From NCBI RefSeq assembly GCF_030816015.1, contig NZ_JAUSXN010000001.1, forward strand, positions 1,116,001 through 1,180,000: 64,000 nt of DNA, read 5' to 3'. Position numbers and translations under genes: made by a program. Below, in pieces: positions 54,031 through 62,654 of this stretch (the stretch's first letter is position 1; every line of letters starts with the position of its first letter). This stretch comes from Pedobacter sp. W3I1 (GTDB lineage: Bacteria > Bacteroidota > Bacteroidia > Sphingobacteriales > Sphingobacteriaceae). The notes under the pieces are model-generated. The model had not been told where the DNA came from. It saw nothing but the letters and a program-made list of their open reading frames with translations, and made no database searches.

Positions 54031-54366
54031 ATGATAGCAGAAAATACGCAAACACAAATGCGGAAGGGAATTCTGGAGTACTGTGTTTTATCAATCATCT
54101 CCCGGGGCGAAATATATGCTTCGGATATTATTGCCGAATTAAGGTCGGCAAAGCTATTGGTGGTTGAGGGTACATTATATCCATTATTAACGAGGCTTAA
54201 AAACAATGGTTTGTTAAGCTACAACTGGGTAGAATCTACCTCAGGCCCACCGCGTAAATATTATACCTTAACCGAAGATGGTCGGGGCATTTTATCTCAA
54301 TTAGATCAAACCTGGCAGGAGCTGGCTTATGCTGTAGGTATTTCACAAAAAGGAGCCAATTCATAA
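54031..54366 (+). CDS. PadR family transcriptional regulator
   Basis: The 111-residue product has the PadR winged helix: MRKGILEYCVLSIISRGEIY, then DIIAELRSAKLLVVEGTLYP and a wing with WVESTSGPPRKYYTLTEDG. PadR proteins repress membrane or efflux genes and respond to envelope or drug stress. It is followed 17 bases later by the PspC-domain gene and is presumably the regulator of that unit. Confidence 0.94.
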   Translation: MIAENTQTQMRKGILEYCVLSIISRGEIYASDIIAELRSAKLLVVEGTLYPLLTRLKNNGLLSYNWVESTSGPPRKYYTLTEDGRGILSQLDQTWQELAYAVGISQKGANS

Positions 54367-54383
54367 TTATTAGTAAAAAGGAA

Positions 54384-56123
54384 ATGGAAAAGACCATCAT
54401 CATAAATATAGGGAACACAATTATTCACATTGAAGAAAGTGCTTACGAACTCTTAAAGGCCTACCTGAACGAAGTAAAACAATATTTTGCCAACCATGCA
54501 GATGACCTTGAAATTGTAACGGATATTGAAAACCGTATTGCAGAGTTACTAACCGAGCAATTGGAAGAGCAGAAAAAACAAGTTGTGGATTCGGCCAATG
54601 TAAATTCGGTTATTGCACAGATGGGCAGGGTACAGGATTTTGATACCGTAGAGGAGGGTGAGGAAGAACCTGTAATTAACAGCAGCTACCAACATCAGTA
54701 TGTAGAGAAAAAATTATACCGTGATATGGACGATCGTGTGGTAGCAGGTGTTTGCGCCGGTATTGCACACTATGTAAACGCCGATCCTAAATGGATCAGG
54801 TTGGCGACGTTGCTGATTAGTATTGCCGGTGGATTTGGAATATTGGTGTATGCCATACTTTGGATCATCATGCCGAAAGCCAAATCTCGCATCGAACGCA
54901 TGGAGATGAAAGGTGAACCGGCGAACCTCCAGGGGTTTCAAAAGAATCTTGATGAAGAATTACAAGCGGTTAAAGAACGTTTAGGAGAGGTAAACAAACA
55001 TGCCCAACCGATATTTGCCCGCCTGGGGATTTTTATCGGTGAGTTTTTCGAATGGCTGGGCCGTTTTATATCAGGCGCGGGAAAGGTAATTTTTAAGATC
55101 ATTGCGGGTTTTATCGTTGTTTTTGGTGTACTCTTTTTACTTACTTTAATTATTGGTACAGCTGCTTTTCAGGGATTTTGGGATGCGAGTATTTACGAAT
55201 ATTTTCCCTTCTCTATTATTAATGAAGGCAATAGAGGGGCAATTTTATTTGGTGCATTTATAGTATGTTTTGTGCCGATTTTAGCCCTGGTGTTATTCTC
55301 GATCAGGGTAGCTTTTAACAAACAGGCCATTAATAAAACACTTTCTTTTGCCCTATTAATTATCTGGCTGGCTGGTGTAGCAATAACGGGTTATCAGGCG
55401 GCTAAAATATCATCGGAATTTAAGCAACATGCAGAGTTAACACAAACAGTTGACTTGAAATCTTTTTCAACGTATACCCTAAATATCGATAAAAGTAAAT
55501 ATTTCAGCAAAGAAGATAGTATTGCTTATCACATCGATGCCAATCAGAAAAACCGGATTGTGGTTGATGATTTAGAAGATGGACCATTTGTTTCGCCGAA
55601 CCGCATCCGCATCGACATTAACAAAAGCGAAACGGGTGTTACGCGTTTAACCCAAAAATACGAATCGCAGGGTAAAACCTTTCAAAGTGCGTTGCAGAAT
55701 GCGCAGAACATTAGCTACAATTATGAAATGAAAGATTCGGAGTTGATTTTTAGTCCGAGATTTCAGTTGAGAAAGGGAACCATTTGGCGAAACCAGGAAG
55801 TAAGGTTAAATCTAGAAGTGCCGGTGGGTACGAAACTAATTTTAAAGCAAGATGCCTACCGGTATATTAATAATTATTGGACCTGGGAATGCAACGATAG
55901 CGAAAATGACCACAATGATTACAGTGTTTGGATTATGACCGAAGATGGCTTGAAATGCGTTGCGAAATTAAAAGAAGAGGCCTTAAAAAAAGAACAGTTA
56001 AAGCAGGAGCTAAGTGATTTAGACCATTTGCGCAACAATAAACCTACTGATACCCTTTACCAGGATTCTGTATCAAACCGAATTAAGGAAGTTAAAGAAG
56101 AGTTGGGGATAGCGCCTGAATAA
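54384..56123 (+). CDS. PspC domain-containing membrane protein
   Basis: The 579-residue product starts with a conserved cytoplasmic segment (EKTIIINIGNTIIHIEESAY) found in Bacteroidota PspC proteins, then a PspC domain (about 108-170: KKLYRDMDDRVVAGVCAGIA, GGFGILVYAILWIIMPK), several further membrane helices (about 240-340) and a large C-terminal extracytoplasmic beta-rich region ending in a charged coiled segment. PspC domains sense envelope stress. The ATG is preceded by AAAAAGGAA, an unusually good ribosome site here. Confidence 0.92.
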   Translation: MEKTIIINIGNTIIHIEESAYELLKAYLNEVKQYFANHADDLEIVTDIENRIAELLTEQLEEQKKQVVDSANVNSVIAQMGRVQDFDTVEEGEEEPVINSSYQHQYVEKKLYRDMDDRVVAGVCAGIAHYVNADPKWIRLATLLISIAGGFGILVYAILWIIMPKAKSRIERMEMKGEPANLQGFQKNLDEELQAVKERLGEVNKHAQPIFARLGIFIGEFFEWLGRFISGAGKVIFKIIAGFIVVFGVLFLLTLIIGTAAFQGFWDASIYEYFPFSIINEGNRGAILFGAFIVCFVPILALVLFSIRVAFNKQAINKTLSFALLIIWLAGVAITGYQAAKISSEFKQHAELTQTVDLKSFSTYTLNIDKSKYFSKEDSIAYHIDANQKNRIVVDDLEDGPFVSPNRIRIDINKSETGVTRLTQKYESQGKTFQSALQNAQNISYNYEMKDSELIFSPRFQLRKGTIWRNQEVRLNLEVPVGTKLILKQDAYRYINNYWTWECNDSENDHNDYSVWIMTEDGLKCVAKLKEEALKKEQLKQELSDLDHLRNNKPTDTLYQDSVSNRIKEVKEELGIAPE

Positions 56124-56160
56124 TAGTTCCGTTATTTAAAGAAGAGAAACCTACTAAAAT

Positions 56161-56198
56161 AGATCTCTCCGTTTCACTGCGCTTTAGTCGAGATGACG
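56161..56198. repeat. Single half-element, GGAGAGATCT type
   Basis: AGATCTCTCCGTTTCACTGC to TAGTCGAGATGACGAT matches one half of the 29873 element in reverse orientation. Confidence 0.65.
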
Positions 56199-56243
56199 AT
56201 CGGACGCAAACGGAATGACGATCATACCTAAAAAGAAGAAACC

Positions 56244-58697
56244 ATGAAAACATTATTTACGCTAATTGCATGCTTTATTGCATGTGGGGCTTCTTTTGCC
56301 CAAAAATTAAATAAACTCACCGGGAAAATAGTTGATGAAAAGGCCGTGCCAGTGTCGTTTGCGATTGTAAGGGTGCTGAATTATCCTGATACCACCGTAG
56401 TGAAAAGCGTATCGACCAATATTGAAGGTGAGTTTGCAATCGATCAGTTGAAAAGTGGCGAATATGTATTGTCGATCTCGATAGTGGGTTTTAAAAGTAA
56501 AAAAACCGGTCACTTTGCGCTTAGCGAAGACATGAAATTACCTGCCATCACGATCGAAAGTTTAACGAAACAATTGAAAGAAGTGAGCGTTCAGGGTAAA
56601 AAACCTTTTATTGAACATCAGATCGATAAAACGGTGCTGAATGTAGAAAATAGCATTATTGCAACTGGAGGCACGGCGCTCGAAATTTTAGAGAAGGCGC
56701 CTGGCGTACAGTTAGACAGGCAAAATGATCAGATTTTATTGAACAATAAATCGGGTGTAATGGTGATGATTGATGGGAAGAACAACTTTTTATCGAGTGC
56801 CGATTTAACGGTTTATCTAAATGGCTTAAGCAGCAGCCAGATTGCGACCATCGAAATTATTACTAACCCATCGGCTAAATATGATGCTGCCGGCAATGCG
56901 GGTATCATCAACATTAAACTTAAAAAGAACAAAGCATTTGGTACCAACGGAAGTGTCTCGTCAACCTATCGCAATGCAATAAGGGCTAACCTACCCACCA
57001 ATATTTACGGATCGGAGCTTAACTTCAATTTAAATCACCGTGTAGAAAAGTGGAATTTTTTCACCAATGCAAATGCTTCAAAAAATAATAATTTTTCGAA
57101 TTTATTTTTAGAGCGGAGCACCAATGCCAATGGTTTACAGAGTAACTTTAACCAGAATTTTCAGAAAATATATACAGGATCGCGGTTGGCCGCAAAACTA
57201 GGTGCAGATTATTACGCAGGTGAAAAAACAACCATCGGTATTATGCTTGATGGCAGTACGAGTACACGTAAATTGGATAATTTCTCTCAAACGTTTATAA
57301 ATGAAATTAAGAATGGAGTTGCGGGCAATAATTCGTTAATCCAATATTCTGATGCGAATACCCCAAACAAAAATTATAGCGCAAATTTTAATATCAGGCA
57401 TGATTTTAAAAAAGAAGGCGCAAGTTTAAACTTTGATGCCGATTACTCCGGGTTTGATTACTCGGGCCTGGAAAATTTTAACACTAACTTTTACGATGAA
57501 AAAGGGACTGTTTACAGCAATACGATCATTAAAAACGATAGTAAAACAGCCATCGATATTTACGCTGCAAAAACAGATTTTACCTGGCCGCTATCAAAAA
57601 CTACAAAATTGGAAACCGGTTTAAAAAGTGCTTATGTTAAAACCAATAACGATTTTTTATCGTTGGCATTGGTAAATAATGAATGGCAAAATGTTGTAGG
57701 GCAAAGCAATAATTTTATTTACAAAGAAAACGTAAATGCAGCTTATGCAAATTTATCAAAAGATCTGGGCAAGTGGCAGGTTCAGGCTGGTTTACGGGCA
57801 GAGTTTACCCAATCTACCGGAACATCTGTAACCAATAATACATCGGTAAAGCAACATTATTTATCATTATTTCCAACGGTTTTTGTTAACCAGAAAATTT
57901 CTGAAAGCAGTAATCTACATTACACCTATGGCCGGCGGATAGATCGACCAAATTACCAGCAGTTAAATCCGTTTAATTTTTATATGGATCCTTATACCAT
58001 AGCACAGGGAAACCCATACTTAAAACCCCAGTTTACCAATAATTTTGAAGTGAGTTATAATTATAAAAGCGGATTATTTTTTTCTTTGAGTTATGCTAAA
58101 ACAAAAGATTTAATTTTAGATAGTAAAACCGCACAAAACGATAGCACCAGAATAGTTACTGTAGGCCAAGGGAATATTGGCAGCGGGGAATATTACTCGG
58201 CCGGCTTATCTGTTCCGGTAACCATTGCTAAATGGTGGAATTTGCAAAACAATTTTAGGGTTTCTTATAATAAATTTAATGATGATAATTTAGAAGGTGC
58301 CCCCTTTGTTTTAAGTAAAGTCTTCTACAATTTTAATACTGTAAATTCGATTATCTTGGGCGATAACTGGGCATTAGAAACCAATTTCTGGTTAAACTCA
58401 CCAAAAGTTAGGGGTTTAGAACGGACCACTATTTATCAGTATGCTTTAAATATGGGTGTGCAGAAAAGTTTCCTGAACAAAGCTTTAAAACTTAAGCTAA
58501 ATGTTGATGATATTTTTCAAACCAACTACTGGAAAGGAACGCTCGATTATCAAAATGTGAATTTAAGGGTGCAGAATAATTACATCAGTAGAAGGGTATC
58601 TTTCAATATCAGTTATAGTTTTGGCAACCAAAATTTAAAATCAAACCAGGACCGAAAAACGGCGGCAGACGATATTAAGAATAGAGCCGGAGGTTAA
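56244..58697 (+). CDS. Outer-membrane beta-barrel receptor with carboxypeptidase-like domain (copy 1)
   Basis: The 817-residue product has a signal peptide (FTLIACFIACGASFAQ), a carboxypeptidase-regulatory-like domain (about 22-105), a plug-like region (LEILEKAPGVQLDRQNDQIL, VMIDGKNNFLSSADL) and a C-terminal beta-barrel of the outer_membrane_beta-barrel_3 type ending ISYSFGNQNLKS. It follows the PspC gene by 120 bases and is paralogous to the next gene. The two ATGs share the leader CCTAAAAAGAAGAAACC. Ligand unknown. Confidence 0.92.
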   Translation: MKTLFTLIACFIACGASFAQKLNKLTGKIVDEKAVPVSFAIVRVLNYPDTTVVKSVSTNIEGEFAIDQLKSGEYVLSISIVGFKSKKTGHFALSEDMKLPAITIESLTKQLKEVSVQGKKPFIEHQIDKTVLNVENSIIATGGTALEILEKAPGVQLDRQNDQILLNNKSGVMVMIDGKNNFLSSADLTVYLNGLSSSQIATIEIITNPSAKYDAAGNAGIINIKLKKNKAFGTNGSVSSTYRNAIRANLPTNIYGSELNFNLNHRVEKWNFFTNANASKNNNFSNLFLERSTNANGLQSNFNQNFQKIYTGSRLAAKLGADYYAGEKTTIGIMLDGSTSTRKLDNFSQTFINEIKNGVAGNNSLIQYSDANTPNKNYSANFNIRHDFKKEGASLNFDADYSGFDYSGLENFNTNFYDEKGTVYSNTIIKNDSKTAIDIYAAKTDFTWPLSKTTKLETGLKSAYVKTNNDFLSLALVNNEWQNVVGQSNNFIYKENVNAAYANLSKDLGKWQVQAGLRAEFTQSTGTSVTNNTSVKQHYLSLFPTVFVNQKISESSNLHYTYGRRIDRPNYQQLNPFNFYMDPYTIAQGNPYLKPQFTNNFEVSYNYKSGLFFSLSYAKTKDLILDSKTAQNDSTRIVTVGQGNIGSGEYYSAGLSVPVTIAKWWNLQNNFRVSYNKFNDDNLEGAPFVLSKVFYNFNTVNSIILGDNWALETNFWLNSPKVRGLERTTIYQYALNMGVQKSFLNKALKLKLNVDDIFQTNYWKGTLDYQNVNLRVQNNYISRRVSFNISYSFGNQNLKSNQDRKTAADDIKNRAGG

Positions 58698-58833
58698 TTT
58701 TTTAGTCCTTAGTCTAAAGTTATCAGTCTAGAGCCCAGGGTCTAAGCTTGGAGACCAAAGTTCCGAAAAGACTGTGCCTCGCAATAACAGATTTGTCTCA
58801 GCATTAAAAATAAAACCCTAAAAAGAAGAAACC

Positions 58834-61281
58834 ATGAAAATATTACTTACGCTAGTTGCATGCTTAATAGCGTGTGGGGCTTCTTTTGCCCAAAAATTAA
58901 ATACTTTGACGGGAAAAATCGTCGATGAAAAGACTGTTCCGGTGTCGTTTGCCATTGTTCGGATTTTAAACTATCCTGATACCACGGTGTTTAAAAGTGT
59001 ATCCACCAATATCGAGGGCACTTTTATAATCGACCAGTTAAAAAATGGTGAGTATATGTTGTCGATCTCCATCGTTGGTTTTAAGCGTAAAAAGACGGAT
59101 CACTTTTCAGTCAATGGTGATTTAAAATTGTCAGCCATCGGTATCGAAAGTTTAAGCAAACAATTAAAAGAAGTAAGCGTTCAGGGCAAAAAACCTTTTA
59201 TTGAACACCAGATCGATAAAACGGTGCTGAATGTAGAAAATAGCATTATTGCAACTGGAGGCACGGCTTTAGAAGTGTTAGAAAAAGCCCCGGGGGTGCA
59301 AATCGACCGTCAAAACGACCAGATTAAACTGAACAATAAAAGCGGTGTAACAGTGATGATTGATGGAAAATCGAACTTTCTTTCTGGCGCTGATATTACC
59401 ACGTTATTAAGCAATATGAGCAGTGATCAGATTGCTACCATCGAGCTGATCACCAATCCATCTGCTAAATATGATGCCGCCGGAAATGCAGGGATTATCA
59501 ACATCAAACTAAAACGGAATAAAGCTTATGGTACCAATGGTACGGTTTCTGTTAATACCGGGCAGGGCATTATGCCCGATTCGCCCAGCGATCTATTCCG
59601 AGCTGGGGTAAACCTTAACTTAAACCACAGGCAGGGCAAATGGAACATTTTCGGGAATGGCGCCGTGGCACGCAAAGCCCAATTTAACAATACCTTTTTA
59701 ACCCGTACTACTTTGTCGCAGGGCTTGGCCAGTTCGTTAACACAAAACTTCGACCGCAGAAATAAAGGTGTTGGTTTTCAGGGGAAATTAGGTGCAGATT
59801 ATTATGCTTCTGAGAAAACCGTTTTCGGGGTGATGTTAGATGCCAATACGGTAAATACCAATCTGACGAACTTTAGCAATACCAATATTAATGCGGTGCA
59901 AAATGGTGCTTCTAATCTGAGTTATATTTTGCAGGATGCCAATTCGCGCTCTCCTGCGAGTAATTTAACGGCCAATTTTAACATTAAACACGATTTCGAT
60001 AAAAAAGGCAAGAGCCTTACTTTCGATGTAGATTATTCGGGTTTCAGCAATAAAAAGGATGAAAACTTTTTGGCCAATTATTTAAATGCAAACGGCAACC
60101 CAACCAACCAAACCAGTTTAAGGAATAATACCGATGCAGAAATTAACGTGTATGCCGCCAGAACGGATTTCACCTTGCCGCTTTCTAAAACGATGAAGGT
60201 GGAGGCTGGCTTAAAAAGCAGCTATGTAGTAACCAATAACGATTTTATTTCTGAGCAGTTGGTATCGGGTGTATGGCAAAATGATCTGGGTAAATCGAAC
60301 AACTTTGTGTACAAAGAAAATATCAACGCCGTTTATGGTAGTTTCTCTAAAGAATGGAAGGTATGGCAGATTCAGCTGGGTTTAAGGGCTGAGCACACGC
60401 ATTCGAACGGCACATCAGTTACCGACCAGAAAGAGGTAGACCGGAATTATCTTTCTCTGTTTCCAACGGTTTTTGTTAATCAGAAGATCACTGAAAACCA
60501 TAACATCCGTTACTCTTATGGCAGAAGGGTAGACCGCCCGAATTACCAGCAACTGAATCCCTTTGTGTTTTATATGGATCCTTTGGCGGTTGATCAGGGA
60601 AATCCTTATCTGAAACCTCAGTTTACCGATAATTACCAGATCAGCTACAGTTATAAACAGGCTTCTTTTTCATTAAGTTATTCTAATACGCGCGATATGA
60701 TTACGCAGATTAGTAAACAGGATGATGCTACCCGGGTAATCAGTGTGATTCGCCAGAATTTAGGCCGCTTCCAGAATTACTCTGCCGATTTATCTATTCC
60801 AGTCAAGGTTACGAAATGGTGGAATATTCAAAACAATGCGAGCGTTTACTACAGCAAATTTAATGACGGAAATATCGAAGGGGCTGCTTACAATGCCGGT
60901 AAGGCTGCGGTAAATATTTTTACTTCCAATTCCTTTACCTTGCCACAAAACTTTAGTATCGAAATTAGTGCATGGCTAAACTCTCCACGGGTTTCGGGCG
61001 TAGAGCAAACCACTATTTATCAGGGTGCTTTAAATGCCGGAATCCAGAAAACTTTGATGGATAAAAAGCTTAAATTACGTTTAAATATGGATGATATTTT
61101 ACTCACCAACCACTGGGAAGGGAAACTGGTTTATCAGAACATCAATATGAACGTAGTGAACCGCTACACCAGCCGAAGGGCAAATTTCAGCATCAGCTAT
61201 AATTTCGGAAATCAGAATGTAAAATCGGCCCGCTCCAGGGATACGGCTACAGATGATATGAAAGGTAGAGCGGGTGGTTAG
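58834..61281 (+). CDS. Outer-membrane beta-barrel receptor with carboxypeptidase-like domain (copy 2)
   Basis: The 815-residue product matches copy 1 in every domain: signal peptide (LTLVACLIACGASFAQ), regulatory-like domain, plug (LEVLEKAPGVQIDRQNDQIK) and barrel ending ISYNFGNQNVKS. The barrel loops differ most. A 59-base run (59209-59267) is identical to 56619-56677 in all codon positions, while flanking codons differ, which suggests recent gene conversion. Both copies carry the same leader before ATG. Confidence 0.92.
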   Translation: MKILLTLVACLIACGASFAQKLNTLTGKIVDEKTVPVSFAIVRILNYPDTTVFKSVSTNIEGTFIIDQLKNGEYMLSISIVGFKRKKTDHFSVNGDLKLSAIGIESLSKQLKEVSVQGKKPFIEHQIDKTVLNVENSIIATGGTALEVLEKAPGVQIDRQNDQIKLNNKSGVTVMIDGKSNFLSGADITTLLSNMSSDQIATIELITNPSAKYDAAGNAGIINIKLKRNKAYGTNGTVSVNTGQGIMPDSPSDLFRAGVNLNLNHRQGKWNIFGNGAVARKAQFNNTFLTRTTLSQGLASSLTQNFDRRNKGVGFQGKLGADYYASEKTVFGVMLDANTVNTNLTNFSNTNINAVQNGASNLSYILQDANSRSPASNLTANFNIKHDFDKKGKSLTFDVDYSGFSNKKDENFLANYLNANGNPTNQTSLRNNTDAEINVYAARTDFTLPLSKTMKVEAGLKSSYVVTNNDFISEQLVSGVWQNDLGKSNNFVYKENINAVYGSFSKEWKVWQIQLGLRAEHTHSNGTSVTDQKEVDRNYLSLFPTVFVNQKITENHNIRYSYGRRVDRPNYQQLNPFVFYMDPLAVDQGNPYLKPQFTDNYQISYSYKQASFSLSYSNTRDMITQISKQDDATRVISVIRQNLGRFQNYSADLSIPVKVTKWWNIQNNASVYYSKFNDGNIEGAAYNAGKAAVNIFTSNSFTLPQNFSIEISAWLNSPRVSGVEQTTIYQGALNAGIQKTLMDKKLKLRLNMDDILLTNHWEGKLVYQNINMNVVNRYTSRRANFSISYNFGNQNVKSARSRDTATDDMKGRAGG

Positions 61282-61307
61282 TCCTGAGTCTGTAGTCCGG
61301 AGTCTAA

Positions 61308-61378
61308 GTTTGGAGTTTGGAGTTTGGAGTTTGGAGTTTGGAGTTTGGAGTTTGGAATTTGGAGTTTGGAGTTTGGAG
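61308..61378. repeat. Heptanucleotide microsatellite (GTTTGGA)n
   Basis: About ten tandem copies of GTTTGGA, one with a G to A change, follow the second receptor gene by 27 bases. Copy number is expected to vary by replication slippage. Confidence 0.85.
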
Positions 61379-61383
61379 GTCGG

Positions 61384-61641
61384 GAGTCAGAAGTCTGGGC
61401 GGAAAACCCAGTCCCCTTTAAAGTGAGTAGGGCGATGAAGTCTAGGTTTGGAGTCGGAAAGTCTGGGCGGAAAACCCAGTTCCCTTTAAAGTGAGTAGGG
61501 CGATGAAGTCTAGGTTTGGAATCCGAAAGTCTGGGCGAAAAACCCAGTCCCCTTTTGAAGAGGGTAGAGGCATGAAGTCTAGGTTTGGAGTCGGAAAGTC
61601 TGGGCGGAAAACCCAGTCCCCTTTTGAAGAGGGCAGGGGGA
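61384..61641. repeat. Four tandem units of about 68 bp
   Basis: GTCTGGGC recurs at 61393, 61461, 61529 and 61598, i.e. with periods of 68, 68 and 69. Each unit holds a CTGGG / CCCAG hairpin, TCCCCTTT and AAGTCTAGGTTTGGAGTC. The last two units differ from the first two in the segment after the hairpin. Confidence 0.85.
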
Positions 61642-61669
61642 TGGAAAAAAACAGTTAACCAACAAAAAC

Positions 61670-62032
61670 ATGAAAAATATAATATACAGTATCGCAGTTT
61701 TAGTTACCACTTTAGGTTACGGATGCCACAATAGTGGCGGTAATTTATCGCTAAGCACAATGGATAACAATACAGACTTTAAATTTGAAGCAAAGTACGC
61801 CGAAAATAAAACAGGTAAACTGGAAAAATACCTGGATAGTGCTTTAAGCAATGAACTTCCATTAGATCAAAATATCGACCTGTTCGTGAATTTAAATGGC
61901 AGTGATAAGTTTAACCTTAAAGCCAAAAAGGGCTGGCTCGAGATTAACTTCGATAAAAGGAATAGCTCTTTGTCTGGCTATATGAAAGTGAAAAAACTTA
62001 CTGAGGGTATTAAACAGAAATTAACGGAATAA
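61670..62032 (+). CDS. Small lipoprotein, hypothetical
   Basis: The 120-residue product has a lipobox-like signal (IAVLVTTLGYGCHNSGG). The mature part is hydrophilic, with LDSALSNELPLDQNIDLFVN and a Lys-rich end. It lies directly behind the 68-bp tandem units and after the receptor pair, on the same strand. I do not recognise it. Confidence 0.7.
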   Translation: MKNIIYSIAVLVTTLGYGCHNSGGNLSLSTMDNNTDFKFEAKYAENKTGKLEKYLDSALSNELPLDQNIDLFVNLNGSDKFNLKAKKGWLEINFDKRNSSLSGYMKVKKLTEGIKQKLTE

Positions 62033-62053
62033 TCGGTCTTTAACCGCCAAGTT

Positions 62054-62421
62054 CACGGAGATAAGGCGCAGAGGACGCAAGGTTGGGTGGTCTTGGACTA
62101 TGCTCATACTAACAATTAGTAAGGGGAAATCAGCGAATATCTGTGTGATCTGCGGGAGAATCCTTTCTTAATATTTTCCCGCAGATTTAAGGTGATGGGC
62201 GCAGAAACGAAAAGCTACCGTTCATTCCAGCCCAGATGAGAACCACATAGTGCTCAGCGAAGCTAATCTTAATGTTTCCGTGCTTTCTGTGATTCCGTGG
62301 CTTTTTTAACGACAACGTACACGAAGAGAAGGCGCAGTGGACGCAAAGTTGGGAGGCCTTCGACAATGCTCAGACTGACGACTTATAAAGAAAAATTTGG
62401 GAATATCTGTGATCTGCGGGG
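62054..62421. repeat. Two copies of a 100-base direct repeat in a gene-free region
   Basis: The first copy starts at CACGGAGATAAGGCGCAGAG (62054) and ends near CTGCGGG (62157). The second starts at CACGAAGAGAAGGCGCAGTG (62320) and ends near 62421. Both contain GACGCAA, GTTGGG, ATGCTCA and AATATCTGTG. No gene is supported in 62033-62496. Confidence 0.7.
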
Positions 62422-62496
62422 TACCCTGTCTATTAACTTGAGTTCGATTAATAATGTGGCTTTTAGGGCCATTCTTAAGGTGTTTAGTATTAGTGT

Positions 62497-62568
62497 CGTC
62501 ACCCTGAATTCATTTCAGGGTCTTAATAGAAGGAGATGCTGATCCCGAAGGTTCGGGACAGCATGACG
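62497..62568. repeat. Chimeric GTCA...TCT element (two different halves)
   Basis: CGTCACCCTGAATTCATTTC then AGGGTCT is joined by TAATAGAAGG to AGATGCTGATCCCGAAGG then TTCGGGACAGCATGACG. The same two half types occur at 28710-28783 in the opposite order. Confidence 0.75.
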
Positions 62569-62654
62569 ATCGCCTGAGGATAAGCGGCTGTAAAACGCTC
62601 ACTATAATTCAAATATTAATCGAATTCAGGTTATTAATATCTTATTCCGTAGTT

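Noticed and set aside
61308..61641. Possible CRISPR array
   Set aside because: The units are contiguous tandem repeats without unique spacers, and there are no cas genes.
62297..62542. Open frame of 81 codons
   Set aside because: It starts in one copy of a direct repeat and ends in a palindromic element, so it is a chance frame in repeats.
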